Positions 1 to 6,836 of a stretch of 16,612 bases of DNA are shown here, piece by piece. The stretch lies in the NCBI GenBank assembly GCA_938041635.1, contig CALIAD010000153.1:1-16612 (forward strand). The letters are read 5' to 3'. This DNA comes from an uncultured Atopobium sp. Lineage in GTDB: Bacteria > Actinomycetota > Coriobacteriia > Coriobacteriales > Atopobiaceae. Each line of letters begins with the position of its first letter. The first letter of the stretch is position 1. Below the pieces are notes generated by a model. That model searched no databases. It saw nothing but the letters and a program-made list of their open reading frames with translations, and had not been told where the DNA came from. A program made the translations under genes and the position numbers.

Positions 1-672
1 GGCTTCTTCTATAACAACGATCATCCAGAGGGCATGCAAGAGACATTCCGTGCCTTTGGACTTGGTGCGCTTTCTGGTATTGACCTTCCAGAAGAGGCAT
101 CTGGCCGCGTTCCTGATGCGGAGTGGAAGTGGAATTACTTTACCAGCTCGCCTGATGATGCTCGTAAGTGGCAGGGTGGTGACAACTGTAACCTTGCAAT
201 TGGACAGGGCGATCTTTTGGTAACCTGCCTCCAGATGGCAAATGCGTATTGTGGTATTGCTAACCGAGGTCCAATTTACAAACCACATGTTTTGAAGAGC
301 ATTAATGCCAGAAACGGAAATGGCTCTGTTATTGAGTACAAAAACGAGGTCATTCTGAACCCAGAAGAAAAAGATGAGCATCGAGACATTGTTGCTCGCG
401 GTCTTTATGGTGTTGTCTACGAGGAATCCGCTTCTCAGACTATCCACTGGACCAATCTTGATGTCACGGTTAATGGCAAGACGGGTACTGCTGAGCAGCA
501 GTCTATTGGCGAGCCCGTTGGTTGGTTTGTTGGCTATGCACCTGCTGACAAGCCTCAGTATGTTGTTGCCGCAAATCTTGATTGCGCACCTTCTGGCGCA
601 GGTTCTGGTATGTATATTGTTCGAGACGTCTTTGGTGCAATTTATAATCAGCCAGACAACGTTGGTAGGTAA
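1..672 (+). CDS. mrdA: Penicillin-binding protein 2 (elongasome transpeptidase), C-terminal part
   Basis: This is the 3' part of a peptidoglycan D,D-transpeptidase. The reading frame is open from base 1, so the N-terminus, the SxxK serine and the SxN motif lie upstream of the window. About 223 residues are visible. The block NLAIGQGDLLVTCLQMANAY followed by IANRG is typical of class B PBPs, and the third active-site motif KTGTAE is at 478-495 (K at 478-480). This enzyme cross-links new glycan strands on the outer face of the membrane. The gene ends 15 nt before rodA, and its stop codon overlaps the rodA Shine-Dalgarno. That pairing favours PBP2 of the lateral-wall machinery over the division PBP (FtsI/PBP3). 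Confidence in the family is high; the PBP2 assignment rests on the rodA neighbour. Confidence 0.93.
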   Translation, partial: GFFYNNDHPEGMQETFRAFGLGALSGIDLPEEASGRVPDAEWKWNYFTSSPDDARKWQGGDNCNLAIGQGDLLVTCLQMANAYCGIANRGPIYKPHVLKSINARNGNGSVIEYKNEVILNPEEKDEHRDIVARGLYGVVYEESASQTIHWTNLDVTVNGKTGTAEQQSIGEPVGWFVGYAPADKPQYVVAANLDCAPSGAGSGMYIVRDVFGAIYNQPDNVGR

Positions 673-677
673 GGAGG
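671..677 (+). promoter_or_regulatory. Shine-Dalgarno of rodA overlapping the mrdA stop
   Basis: AAGGAGG lies 10 nt before the ATG at 688 and shares bases with the mrdA TAA stop. This sets the rodA start and suggests translational coupling of the two partners. Confidence 0.8.
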
Positions 678-687
678 CGAGAAACCC

Positions 688-1914
688 ATGGCACTTGATT
701 CATCTGCAGTTACAAAACAGAGAATGAACTCACCTTTTAGGAGGCGTGGAGGTATTCCTTCAGGTGGCCTTGCAAAGAAAGAGAAGCTTACTGGTAAGAA
801 TATCTTGAGTAATCTCTATCTAGCACAGCTTGTTCCCGCGGCACTTCTCGTCCTCATCGGCATTGTGGTTATCTGGACCGCATCGATGAACATTGCCGAA
901 GCTAGTTTTCCTAGGCACCTTCTGGGTATTGGTTTGGGCCTTGTTTTTGCCACGCTTATGTGGCGCTATGACTACAGAGCACTTTCAAATATGACAAATG
1001 TGCTGCTTGTTGGCGTAGTTGTGTTGATGATTTTGCCTAAGGTCCCCGGCTTTGGCGTCTCGGTTAAGGGTATGACTGGTTGGGTTAATATCCCATTTGT
1101 TGGATTTAGATTTCAGCCATCTGAGCTGGGAAAGATTGTCACAATCTTCCTTATGGCTTCGGTGTGTGCTCAGTATAACGGTAAGGTAGAAACGCTAAGA
1201 GACTATGTAAAGCTTTGTGGAACATTGATGGTTCCATTCGGCTCCATTATGCTTTTGCCTGACCTGGGAACTGGTCTGATTATTTTGGTTATCGGAGCCA
1301 CCATCATCATTTGCTCTGGTGCAAAACGTTCTTGGATTCTTGTGACCGTTCTTTTGCTCATTGCTGTTGTTGCTCTTGTTGTTGTGACTTCTATGATTCC
1401 TGGTATTCCTCACATTCTTAAGGAGTACCAGATGAAGCGTCTTACCGTCTTCTTGGATCCTTCCGTTGATCCATCGGGAGACGGCTATAACCTGCAACAG
1501 GCAAAGATTGCCGTAGGTTCTGGTGGCTTTATTGGAAAAGGGCCAGGTAACGCTACGCAGGCAAGTGGACGATTCTTACCAGAGGCACACACAGACTTTG
1601 TTTTTGCACTCTTCTCGGAAGAGTTTGGCTTCCTTGGTGCATTCACTATGCTCTCACTTTTTGCATGGATGATTTTTTCAACCATTCTGTTTGCCATGAG
1701 GACCGAAAATACCTTCTCTAAGCTGGTACTTGTTGGTTGTGCAGCCATGTGGTCGTTCCAGGTTTTACAGAATGTTGGCATGTGTATTGGTATCATGCCT
1801 ATTACGGGTATTCCATTGCCTTTTATCAGCTTTGGATCAACATCGATGATTGCCCAGCTCGTTTCTGTAGGAATCGTCCAGTCTGTTTACAGACATAGAA
1901 CAAAGGCGGCATAA
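688..1914 (+). CDS. rodA: RodA, SEDS-family peptidoglycan glycosyltransferase
   Basis: This 408-residue polytopic membrane protein belongs to the SEDS (FtsW/RodA/SpoVE) family, which polymerises lipid II into glycan strands. It has a basic cytoplasmic N-terminus of about 40 residues and then about ten hydrophobic segments. Family signatures are FQPSE at 142-146, PDLGTG at 191-196, and the extracellular loop at 251-285 with FLDPSVDPSGDGYN followed by AVGSGGFIGKG. A further signature is the C-terminal GIPLPFISFGSTS near residues 372-384. The adjacent PBP2 gene makes RodA more likely than FtsW. The start is fixed by AAGGAGG at 671-677. The gene ends 3 nt before the DUF697 gene, consistent with one operon. 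Confidence 0.95.
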   Translation: MALDSSAVTKQRMNSPFRRRGGIPSGGLAKKEKLTGKNILSNLYLAQLVPAALLVLIGIVVIWTASMNIAEASFPRHLLGIGLGLVFATLMWRYDYRALSNMTNVLLVGVVVLMILPKVPGFGVSVKGMTGWVNIPFVGFRFQPSELGKIVTIFLMASVCAQYNGKVETLRDYVKLCGTLMVPFGSIMLLPDLGTGLIILVIGATIIICSGAKRSWILVTVLLLIAVVALVVVTSMIPGIPHILKEYQMKRLTVFLDPSVDPSGDGYNLQQAKIAVGSGGFIGKGPGNATQASGRFLPEAHTDFVFALFSEEFGFLGAFTMLSLFAWMIFSTILFAMRTENTFSKLVLVGCAAMWSFQVLQNVGMCIGIMPITGIPLPFISFGSTSMIAQLVSVGIVQSVYRHRTKAA

Positions 1915-1917
1915 GCC

Positions 1918-2910
1918 ATGGCAAAAAGAAACAGCTTGGGCAAACTTGCTACCTCAGTACTACAAGAATTCCGCGGGTCGCTTTCATCTCTCGAGCCAAC
2001 TTATACGCATATCTACGTTGATTCCCTTGCTTCTGAAGAAGTAATCCTGGCTGTGCATTCGTATTTTATGCCAGAGAGAACAGATGCAACGGTGCGCGTC
2101 TCTAAGCTTGCCGACGGTGTTTCGTTTGTTTCTGGAGGCATTGGTCGCACGGGAAAGAATGCTGCTATTCCTGATATTGCGGTGATTATTCCTACGCCAA
2201 CCTCACAGTACGAGGACGCCCTTACCATGTTGGTAAGTCATTCAATTCCTTGTGCGGTGGTTGTAGAGTCTGCAGTTGAAGCGCAACAAATTGCTGATAC
2301 GCTCTACAACACAGGACTTATTAGCATTGTTGCAGGTACCACTGAAGAAGTGCTCTTTGATCGACTCTCTTCATGGATTGCAACTGCAACAGAAAAATCA
2401 GTCTCTTTTGCGGCAGCGTATCCTCTTTGTAGAACTCAAGTGGTTAAACAGATAACTGCTGCTTGCGCTAAAGAAAATGCAGCTATTGGAGCTGTGGCGA
2501 TTGTTCCTGGCTCTGATATGCCGCTGATGACAGCGCGCCAGATTAGGCTGGCACTTGATATTACCGCTGCCTATAACATCAATATGAGTGTTGAAACCAT
2601 CACCGAACTTCTCGGCGTTGTGGGTGCGGGCTTTGGATACCGTACGGTTGCACGCACGGTCGCAGGCACAGTTCCAGGAATTGGCTGGGCGCTTAAGGCT
2701 GGCATGGGATACGCAGGAACTCACACTACTGCTCGCGTCATTCACGCGTATGCTCGCAAAATTGCCGAGAAACGCGACGGGGTAGCAGCTGATTCTTCTA
2801 CCAAAACCGGCACTTCGAGTGCTTCTACAGGCGCAAGCGCAACAGCAGATACAAATTCACAATCAAATACCGTAGAGATAGCAACCACACAGTCCCTCGC
2901 CAAAAGATAG
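1918..2910 (+). CDS. DUF697/YcjF-like protein, function unknown
   Basis: This 330-residue protein resembles the DUF697 (YcjF-type) family by pattern; its function is not established. Residues 85-160 look like an alpha/beta Rossmann-like region (IPDIAVIIPTP, then PCAVVVESA), with no P-loop I can find. Residues about 178-285 carry the DUF697-like signature: TARQIRLALDITAAYN, then LLGVVGAGFGYR, VPGIGWALKAGMGY and THTTARVIHAYA. The Gly/Ala-rich hydrophobic stretch near 232-268 may associate with the membrane. The last 45 residues are a Ser/Thr/Ala-rich, probably disordered tail. It starts 3 nt after rodA and ends 4 nt before the radical-SAM gene, so it bridges the cell-wall and radical-SAM genes in one transcription unit. 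DUF697 domains are often linked to GTPases; here the domain stands alone. Confidence 0.7.
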   Translation: MAKRNSLGKLATSVLQEFRGSLSSLEPTYTHIYVDSLASEEVILAVHSYFMPERTDATVRVSKLADGVSFVSGGIGRTGKNAAIPDIAVIIPTPTSQYEDALTMLVSHSIPCAVVVESAVEAQQIADTLYNTGLISIVAGTTEEVLFDRLSSWIATATEKSVSFAAAYPLCRTQVVKQITAACAKENAAIGAVAIVPGSDMPLMTARQIRLALDITAAYNINMSVETITELLGVVGAGFGYRTVARTVAGTVPGIGWALKAGMGYAGTHTTARVIHAYARKIAEKRDGVAADSSTKTGTSSASTGASATADTNSQSNTVEIATTQSLAKR

Positions 2911-2914
2911 AAAG

Positions 2915-4789
2915 TTGACTATCGTGCGTGTTAAACGAGAAAATCTCTTCCATCTCATTGAGCCCATGCTTCCGCATGTCGAGAAACCCTCAAGATACTT
3001 GAATCACGAGTGGGGGGCCGTAGAGGAGCAAGAAGGCCCTTTTCACGTATGTATGGTTTACGCTGACGTGTACGAGGTGGGTCAGCCTAATTTGGGCATT
3101 GCCATTCTCTATAACGCTTTGAATAAGGCGCCTCATATTTCTTGTGAGCGCGCCTATCTGCCTTGGACTGATATGGCAGCGCTTATGCGTAAACGTAACG
3201 TGCCACTGCTTTCGTTGGAGGGTGCTGCGCCTTTAGCATCTTTTGATGTAGTGGGCTTCACCCTTGCGCATGAAATGATCGCAACCAATATTATAGAAAC
3301 GCTTGATTTAGCAGGCATTCCATTGCTCGCTGAAGAACGTGATGAAGAGGACCCGCTTATTTTTGGTGGCGGTCCTTCTGTTTGGAACTCAGAGCCAGTG
3401 GCCCCGCTCTTTGATGCAATTCTTTTAGGTGATGGCGAAGAAGCGCTGGTAGAGATGTGCGAGTGCGTGAGAACTTCCAAGCTTGAAGGAGTTTCTCGCC
3501 AAGAGATTTTGCAGAGATTGTCTGAGATTCAAGGTGTCTACGTGCCGTCGCTTTATCAGATTGTGCACGACAATACCTCAACACGCTGGGGCTATGCGGT
3601 TCCTAAAGAGGAAAGTAGCGCTCCAAGCGTGGTCTACAAGCGTTGCCTGCCAGACCTTTCGGTGACTGATCCTGTTGCGCAGCGCATTGTTCCGTATACC
3701 GAGATTGTTCAGGACAGGCTGGCTCTAGAGATTCAGCGCGGCTGTGCTCGCGGCTGTAGGTTCTGTCAGGCTGGAATGACGTATCGTCCTGTTCGCGAAC
3801 GTCCTGCTCAGCAGATTGTGAAAGCAGGCGAGGAAGGCCTTTTGAAGAGCGGCTACGATGAGGTTTCGCTTACGTCGCTCTCTACAACGGATCACTCTCA
3901 GTGCGGCTATATTCTGCGTCGTATGAACTCTGATTTGCGTAAACGCGGCGTGCGAATCTCCATTCCTTCCCAGCGTATGGACGCGTTTGGCGCGGAGATG
4001 GCAGACGCCGTTTCTACTTCAAGGCGTGGCGGACTGACGTTTGCTCCAGAAGCAGGCTCTCAGCGCATGCGTGACGTCATCAACAAAAATGTTACCGAGG
4101 ATGATCTTGAGTCCGCAGCTAGAAATGCGTTTGAAAACGGCTGGCGCCGCATGAAGCTCTACTTTATGATGGGCCTTCCAACAGAAACCGATGAAGACAT
4201 TCAAGCCATTCCTGCAGTTGCAAAGCGCATTTTAGATATCGGTCGAGAAATTGGCGGCAAGGGCGTTACGGTTTCTGCTTCTGTTGCCGTATTTGTGCCC
4301 AAGTCCTACACGCCATTCCAGTGGGTTGGCCAGATTTCTCGTGAGGAAGCCCAGCGTAGACAGCAGTTGCTCTTGTCCTCAAATCACGATAGGGGACTCA
4401 AGATTGCCTACCACGATTCTGGAACGTCCCTGGTAGAAGGTGCGCTTTCAAAGATGGGCCGCGACGGTTTTGATTTGATTTACCGGGCTTGGAAAAATGG
4501 TTGTAAGTTTGATGCATGGACCAGCGAGTTTAATCTTGATGCTTGGAATGCGGCAGCAGAAAGTCTGGGTTTCTCGCTCTCTGAAATTGCAACAGAAACC
4601 TTTGATATCCAGGCAAAACTTCCTTGGGACCATACGTCTCCTGGCGTGTCCAAGGGCTACCTACAGCGAGAATATCGTCGAGCAATGGACGAGGTCACCA
4701 CACCAGACTGTACGTTTACTTCTTGTACGGGATGCGCGGTATGCCAAACCTTGAAGGTCGACAACGTTTTGATGGGGGTGCGCTCATGA
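2915..4789 (+). CDS. TIGR03960-family radical SAM protein
   Basis: This 624-residue protein matches, by recognition, the uncharacterised TIGR03960 family (B12-binding-like domain plus radical SAM). Residues about 1-230 include DVVGFTLAHEMIATNI and IFGGGPSVWNSEPVAPLFD, the shape of a cobalamin-binding-like domain. I see no DxHxxG cobalamin ligand motif there. The radical-SAM CxxxCxxC motif is C277, C281, C284, which would hold a 4Fe-4S cluster cleaving S-adenosylmethionine. The C-terminus has another Cys group, C599, C604, C607 and C610, that could bind an extra cluster. The start is TTG at 2915 (TIVRVKREN); the Shine-Dalgarno is weak and GTG at 2924 is an alternative. It overlaps the next gene by ATGA. 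The substrate is unknown; linkage to ribosomal genes has led to the suggestion of an RNA or ribosome role. Confidence 0.88.
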   Translation: MTIVRVKRENLFHLIEPMLPHVEKPSRYLNHEWGAVEEQEGPFHVCMVYADVYEVGQPNLGIAILYNALNKAPHISCERAYLPWTDMAALMRKRNVPLLSLEGAAPLASFDVVGFTLAHEMIATNIIETLDLAGIPLLAEERDEEDPLIFGGGPSVWNSEPVAPLFDAILLGDGEEALVEMCECVRTSKLEGVSRQEILQRLSEIQGVYVPSLYQIVHDNTSTRWGYAVPKEESSAPSVVYKRCLPDLSVTDPVAQRIVPYTEIVQDRLALEIQRGCARGCRFCQAGMTYRPVRERPAQQIVKAGEEGLLKSGYDEVSLTSLSTTDHSQCGYILRRMNSDLRKRGVRISIPSQRMDAFGAEMADAVSTSRRGGLTFAPEAGSQRMRDVINKNVTEDDLESAARNAFENGWRRMKLYFMMGLPTETDEDIQAIPAVAKRILDIGREIGGKGVTVSASVAVFVPKSYTPFQWVGQISREEAQRRQQLLLSSNHDRGLKIAYHDSGTSLVEGALSKMGRDGFDLIYRAWKNGCKFDAWTSEFNLDAWNAAAESLGFSLSEIATETFDIQAKLPWDHTSPGVSKGYLQREYRRAMDEVTTPDCTFTSCTGCAVCQTLKVDNVLMGVRS

Positions 4790-5607
4790 CGGATACGCAG
4801 CTAGAGAGCGTAGCTCCTGAGGTGGCTGAGCCCATGAAGAAGGACTGGCGTGCCGGTAGACCGCAGATTCAGCCAGAGATTATGACGGAGCGTGGAGCAG
4901 AGATTTTTAGGCTTCGCGTGGCTTACAAGAAAGACGACCGCCTTGCGTTTTTAGGACACCTTGAGCTTATTGGCACTATTGAGCGCTGTGTTCGTCGAGC
5001 TCAACTTCCATTTAGGGTGGGAAACGGCTTTGCAAAGCGCATGGGTGTGCAGTTCTCTCAGGCGCTTCCTGTTGGTGCTTCGTCTGAGGCGGAGTACTTT
5101 GACCTGAAGCTCACAGAATATGTGGACCCGGATGAGGCGTTAGAGAGGTTGTTGTCGGCAACGCCTCCCGCACTTGCTCCGTTTGCTGCCAACTATGTTG
5201 ACCGGTCGCTGCCAGCGCTTGAAGCATGGTTGAATGCCGCTCACTGGAGATGCGACATTTTGGGTGAGGGTCTTAAGTCCGAGGCGTTGCGTTGGGGGTT
5301 TGAGGATCTTCTCGCCAAAAAAGAGCTGACGTACATACGCGGAGACAAGCAAAAAGTGGTTAACTTGGAGACAACGTTTGCGGGCTACAACATCTCTGAG
5401 AGCTCATCTGATACGTGCATTTCATTTGAGCTTGATACGCTGCAAGATCCACGAGCAGCGCTTAGACCTGCAGTTTTGATCTTTGAGGCACAAAGAATTG
5501 CAGCTGAGGCAGGACTCGATGGACTGCAAGGCATTGACTCTTTGAAGGTGTGTCGCACCTCACAGGCACACGTTTCAGAAAATGGACTCCTTGTGAAGCC
5601 TCTATAA
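4786..5607 (+). CDS. TIGR03936-family radical-SAM-associated protein (DUF2344)
   Basis: This 273-residue protein is the usual partner of TIGR03960 proteins. The start is the ATG at 4786, which overlaps the upstream TGA as ATGA, with GGGGGT about 7 nt before it. The frame is open further upstream, but that part lies inside the preceding gene. The recognisable core begins near residue 40 with FRLRVAYKKDDRLAFLGHLELIGTIERCVRRAQLP, then FSQALPVG and EYFDL. This is the conserved DUF2344 pattern. No Cys cluster or P-loop is visible. In many genomes this gene is followed by an RNase E/G gene before rplU. Here none follows, and the gene is next to the rplU leader. Function is unknown; translational coupling suggests it acts with the radical-SAM protein. 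Confidence 0.85.
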   Translation: MTDTQLESVAPEVAEPMKKDWRAGRPQIQPEIMTERGAEIFRLRVAYKKDDRLAFLGHLELIGTIERCVRRAQLPFRVGNGFAKRMGVQFSQALPVGASSEAEYFDLKLTEYVDPDEALERLLSATPPALAPFAANYVDRSLPALEAWLNAAHWRCDILGEGLKSEALRWGFEDLLAKKELTYIRGDKQKVVNLETTFAGYNISESSSDTCISFELDTLQDPRAALRPAVLIFEAQRIAAEAGLDGLQGIDSLKVCRTSQAHVSENGLLVKPL

Positions 5608-5621
5608 CATGTAGTTTTGTC

Positions 5622-5650
5622 TTGGAATTTTCTGAAATATGCAGTAGACT
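5622..5650 (+). promoter_or_regulatory. Candidate promoter of rplU-rpmA
   Basis: TTGGAA (5622-5627) and TAGACT (5645-5650) are separated by 17 bp, a good match to a housekeeping-sigma promoter. Transcription would begin near 5657, leaving a leader of about 140 nt before rplU. Confidence 0.5.
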
Positions 5651-5656
5651 ATTTCG

Positions 5657-5799
5657 AGTTGTGTTTCTCGCCGAGGGACATGGGACACCGACAGTTTCCC
5701 GCGGATGCCACAGGTCACGGCGAAGATCTTTGCTCGGATCTTCAGAAATGCAAAGATAGTATTAATCGTTGCAAGAATCAGCAATGAAGGGTTACACAC
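5657..5799 (+). promoter_or_regulatory. Structured 5' leader of rplU with two competing hairpins
   Basis: Hairpin A pairs GAAGATC (5722-5728) with GATCTTC (5737-5743), loop 8 nt. Hairpin B pairs ATCTTTGC (5726-5733) with GCAAAGAT (5750-5757), loop 16 nt. Both are perfect and share bases, so only one can form. An outer pairing TCGCCG (5668-5673) with CGGCGA (5718-5723) is also possible. Neither hairpin is followed by a U-run. An autoregulatory L21 leader is plausible but unproven. Confidence 0.45.
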
Positions 5800-6150
5800 A
5801 TGTACGCAATCGTAGCAACTGGTGGCAAGCAGTATAAGGTTGCCAAGGGCGACGTAATCAGCGTCGAGAAGCTTGATGCGCAGCCTGGCGATAAGGTAAA
5901 GCTTGATGTTCTTATGCTTAACGACGGCAAGAAGGTTGTTGCTGACGCTGCCACTCTTTCCTCTAAGAAGGTTACCTGTGAGGTTCTTGAGCAGTACAAG
6001 GACAAGAAGGTCCTCGTCTTCAAGTTCCACAAGCGTAAGCGCTATCACCGCGCCAATGGTCACCGTCAGAACCTTACTAAGCTGAAGGTTACCGCGCTCC
6101 CTACCGCTCGTAAGGCTGCTGCTAAGGCATCCGACGAGTCTGCAGAGTAA
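5800..6150 (+). CDS. rplU: 50S ribosomal protein L21
   Basis: This 116-residue L21 binds 23S rRNA in the large subunit. The N-terminus MYAIVATGGKQYKVAKGD and the basic C-terminal block FKFHKRKRYHRANGHRQ (near residues 74-90) are diagnostic. After the core it has a short Ala/Lys/acidic tail (KAAAKASDESAE), somewhat longer than the usual family length of about 103. The start is ATG at 5800, with GAAGG at 5786-5790 upstream. It is first in a two-gene operon with rpmA (38-nt gap), preceded by its own promoter and a folded leader. The usual prp/ysxB protease gene between rplU and rpmA is absent. Confidence 0.97.
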   Translation: MYAIVATGGKQYKVAKGDVISVEKLDAQPGDKVKLDVLMLNDGKKVVADAATLSSKKVTCEVLEQYKDKKVLVFKFHKRKRYHRANGHRQNLTKLKVTALPTARKAAAKASDESAE

Positions 6151-6188
6151 TTGGTCACTTCTGATATTGAGATAGGCAGGTAGCATTT

Positions 6189-6443
6189 ATGGCACACAAG
6201 AAAGGTCTCGGCTCTTCCCGCAATGGTCGCGACTCACAAGCACAGCGCCTTGGCGTTAAGATTTACGGTGGTCAGGCAATCAAGGCTGGCCAGATTATCA
6301 TCCGTCAGCGTGGTACTCACATCACTCCTGGCGTAAATGTTGGTCGCGGCAAGGATGACACTCTCTTTGCACTTTGCGATGGCGTTGTTGAGTTCAAGAA
6401 GGGTGCTAAGCACGTCGTTAACGTCGTTGCTGCTGAGGCATAA
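6189..6443 (+). CDS. rpmA: 50S ribosomal protein L27
   Basis: This 84-residue L27 sits near the peptidyl-transferase centre of the 50S subunit. The sequence begins MAHKKGLGSSRNGRDSQAQR and continues LGVKIYGGQAIKAGQIIIRQRGT, diagnostic of the family. The mature N-terminus follows directly after the start codon. There is no Firmicutes-type cleavable extension, which fits the absence of a Prp protease gene next to it. An AGGCAGG Shine-Dalgarno lies at 6175-6181. A strong terminator follows 29 nt after the stop. Confidence 0.97.
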   Translation: MAHKKGLGSSRNGRDSQAQRLGVKIYGGQAIKAGQIIIRQRGTHITPGVNVGRGKDDTLFALCDGVVEFKKGAKHVVNVVAAEA

Positions 6444-6472
6444 GTTTTCTTGAACATTCGCAGTTCATTCAA

Positions 6473-6496
6473 GGGGTCCTTCGGGACCCCTTTTTT
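6473..6496 (+). terminator. Intrinsic terminator of rplU-rpmA
   Basis: GGGGTCC (6473-6479), a TTCG tetraloop and GGACCCC (6484-6490) form a perfect 7-bp GC-rich stem followed by six T. It ends the ribosomal operon and insulates the downstream ECF cassette. Confidence 0.95.
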
Positions 6497-6557
6497 GTTT
6501 CTCGCGGTATCTTACGCGTACCGTTCACAGTTTCTAATTTGTTTCTTAATGTATTTC

Positions 6558-6588
6558 TTGACATAATCTGACAAAGTAATGGTATTCT
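6558..6588 (+). promoter_or_regulatory. Promoter of the Trp-leader/ECF transporter operon
   Basis: A consensus -35 TTGACA (6558-6563) is followed after 19 bp by TATTCT (6583-6588), which is preceded by TG at 6580-6581 (extended -10, TGn). A 17-bp alternative, GGTATT at 6581-6586, overlaps it. Transcription would start near 6595, about 35 nt before the leader peptide ATG. Confidence 0.7.
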
Positions 6589-6628
6589 TCTTACATTGCA
6601 ATTTACGCTCTTGGGAGGAGGACATATC

Positions 6629-6691
6629 ATGCGCGCTACATGCACTCAGCAGTGGTGGTGGAACAACTTGTCTTTCTCCGGTCAGCGATGA
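6629..6691 (+). CDS. Tryptophan-rich attenuation leader peptide (20 residues)
   Basis: This small ORF reads MRATCTQQ-WWW-NNLSFSGQR and ends in TGA. A strong Shine-Dalgarno, GGGAGGAGGA (6613-6622), precedes the ATG by 6 nt. Codons 9-11 (6653-6661) are three consecutive TGG. The stretch QxWWW resembles leader peptides of actinobacterial trp operons, for example in Streptomyces. The peptide probably has no function itself; its translation senses charged tRNA-Trp. It is followed 25 nt later by an intrinsic terminator and then by ECF transporter genes instead of trp biosynthesis genes. That is the basis for predicting tryptophan as the transported substrate. Confidence 0.88.
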   Translation: MRATCTQQWWWNNLSFSGQR

Positions 6692-6743
6692 GTTGCTTCT
6701 GCATACGCATTTAGAGGCTCTCGGGTGACCGAGAGCTTTTTTT
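6642..6743 (+). promoter_or_regulatory. Transcription attenuator with alternative 1:2, 2:3 and 3:4 pairings
   Basis: Region 1, GCACTCA (6642-6648), can pair with region 2, TGAGTTGC (6689-6696), with one bulge. Region 2, CGATGAGTT (6686-6694), can instead pair with region 3, GGCTCTCG (6716-6723): eight pairs including two G-U, one bulged base. Region 3 also forms the 5' arm of the terminator. A ribosome stalled at the Trp codons would block region 1 and free region 2 to form the antiterminator. A ribosome reaching the stop codon at 6689-6691 would cover region 2 and let the terminator form. Confidence 0.75.
6717..6743 (+). terminator. Attenuator terminator upstream of the ECF genes
   Basis: GCTCTCGG (6717-6724), a GTGA (GNRA-type) loop and CCGAGAGC (6729-6736) form a perfect 8-bp stem followed by seven T (6737-6743). 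It is the 3:4 hairpin of the Trp attenuator. Confidence 0.95.
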
Positions 6744-6751
6744 GTGCGTAC

Positions 6752-6781
6752 GTTTCTTGCTAAATCCGGATGGCGAGAAAC
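6752..6781 (+). promoter_or_regulatory. Hairpin between the attenuator and the S-component gene
   Basis: GTTTCTTGCT (6752-6761) pairs with GGCGAGAAAC (6772-6781), 10 bp including two G-U, around loop AAATCCGGAT. There is no T-run, so it is not a terminator. It would be present only in read-through transcripts. The remaining 55 nt to the start at 6837 hold only the AAAGGA Shine-Dalgarno (6825-6830). Confidence 0.45.
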
Positions 6782-6836
6782 CCGTGTTGTTAAAAGTTTT
6801 GTTTGTACGTTTTAGTTTTGCGTTAAAGGAGTTTGT

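Noticed and set aside
4624..4785. Upstream extension of the TIGR03936 reading frame
   Set aside because: It lies in the radical-SAM gene in another frame; the ATGA overlap at 4786 with a Shine-Dalgarno is the better start.
5722..5743. Hairpin in the rplU leader as an intrinsic terminator
   Set aside because: No run of T follows the stem; it is reported as a leader structure instead.
5602..6186. Long - strand open frame opposite rplU (194 residues)
   Set aside because: Antisense to an unmistakable L21 gene; the protein resembles no family I know and no Shine-Dalgarno supports it.
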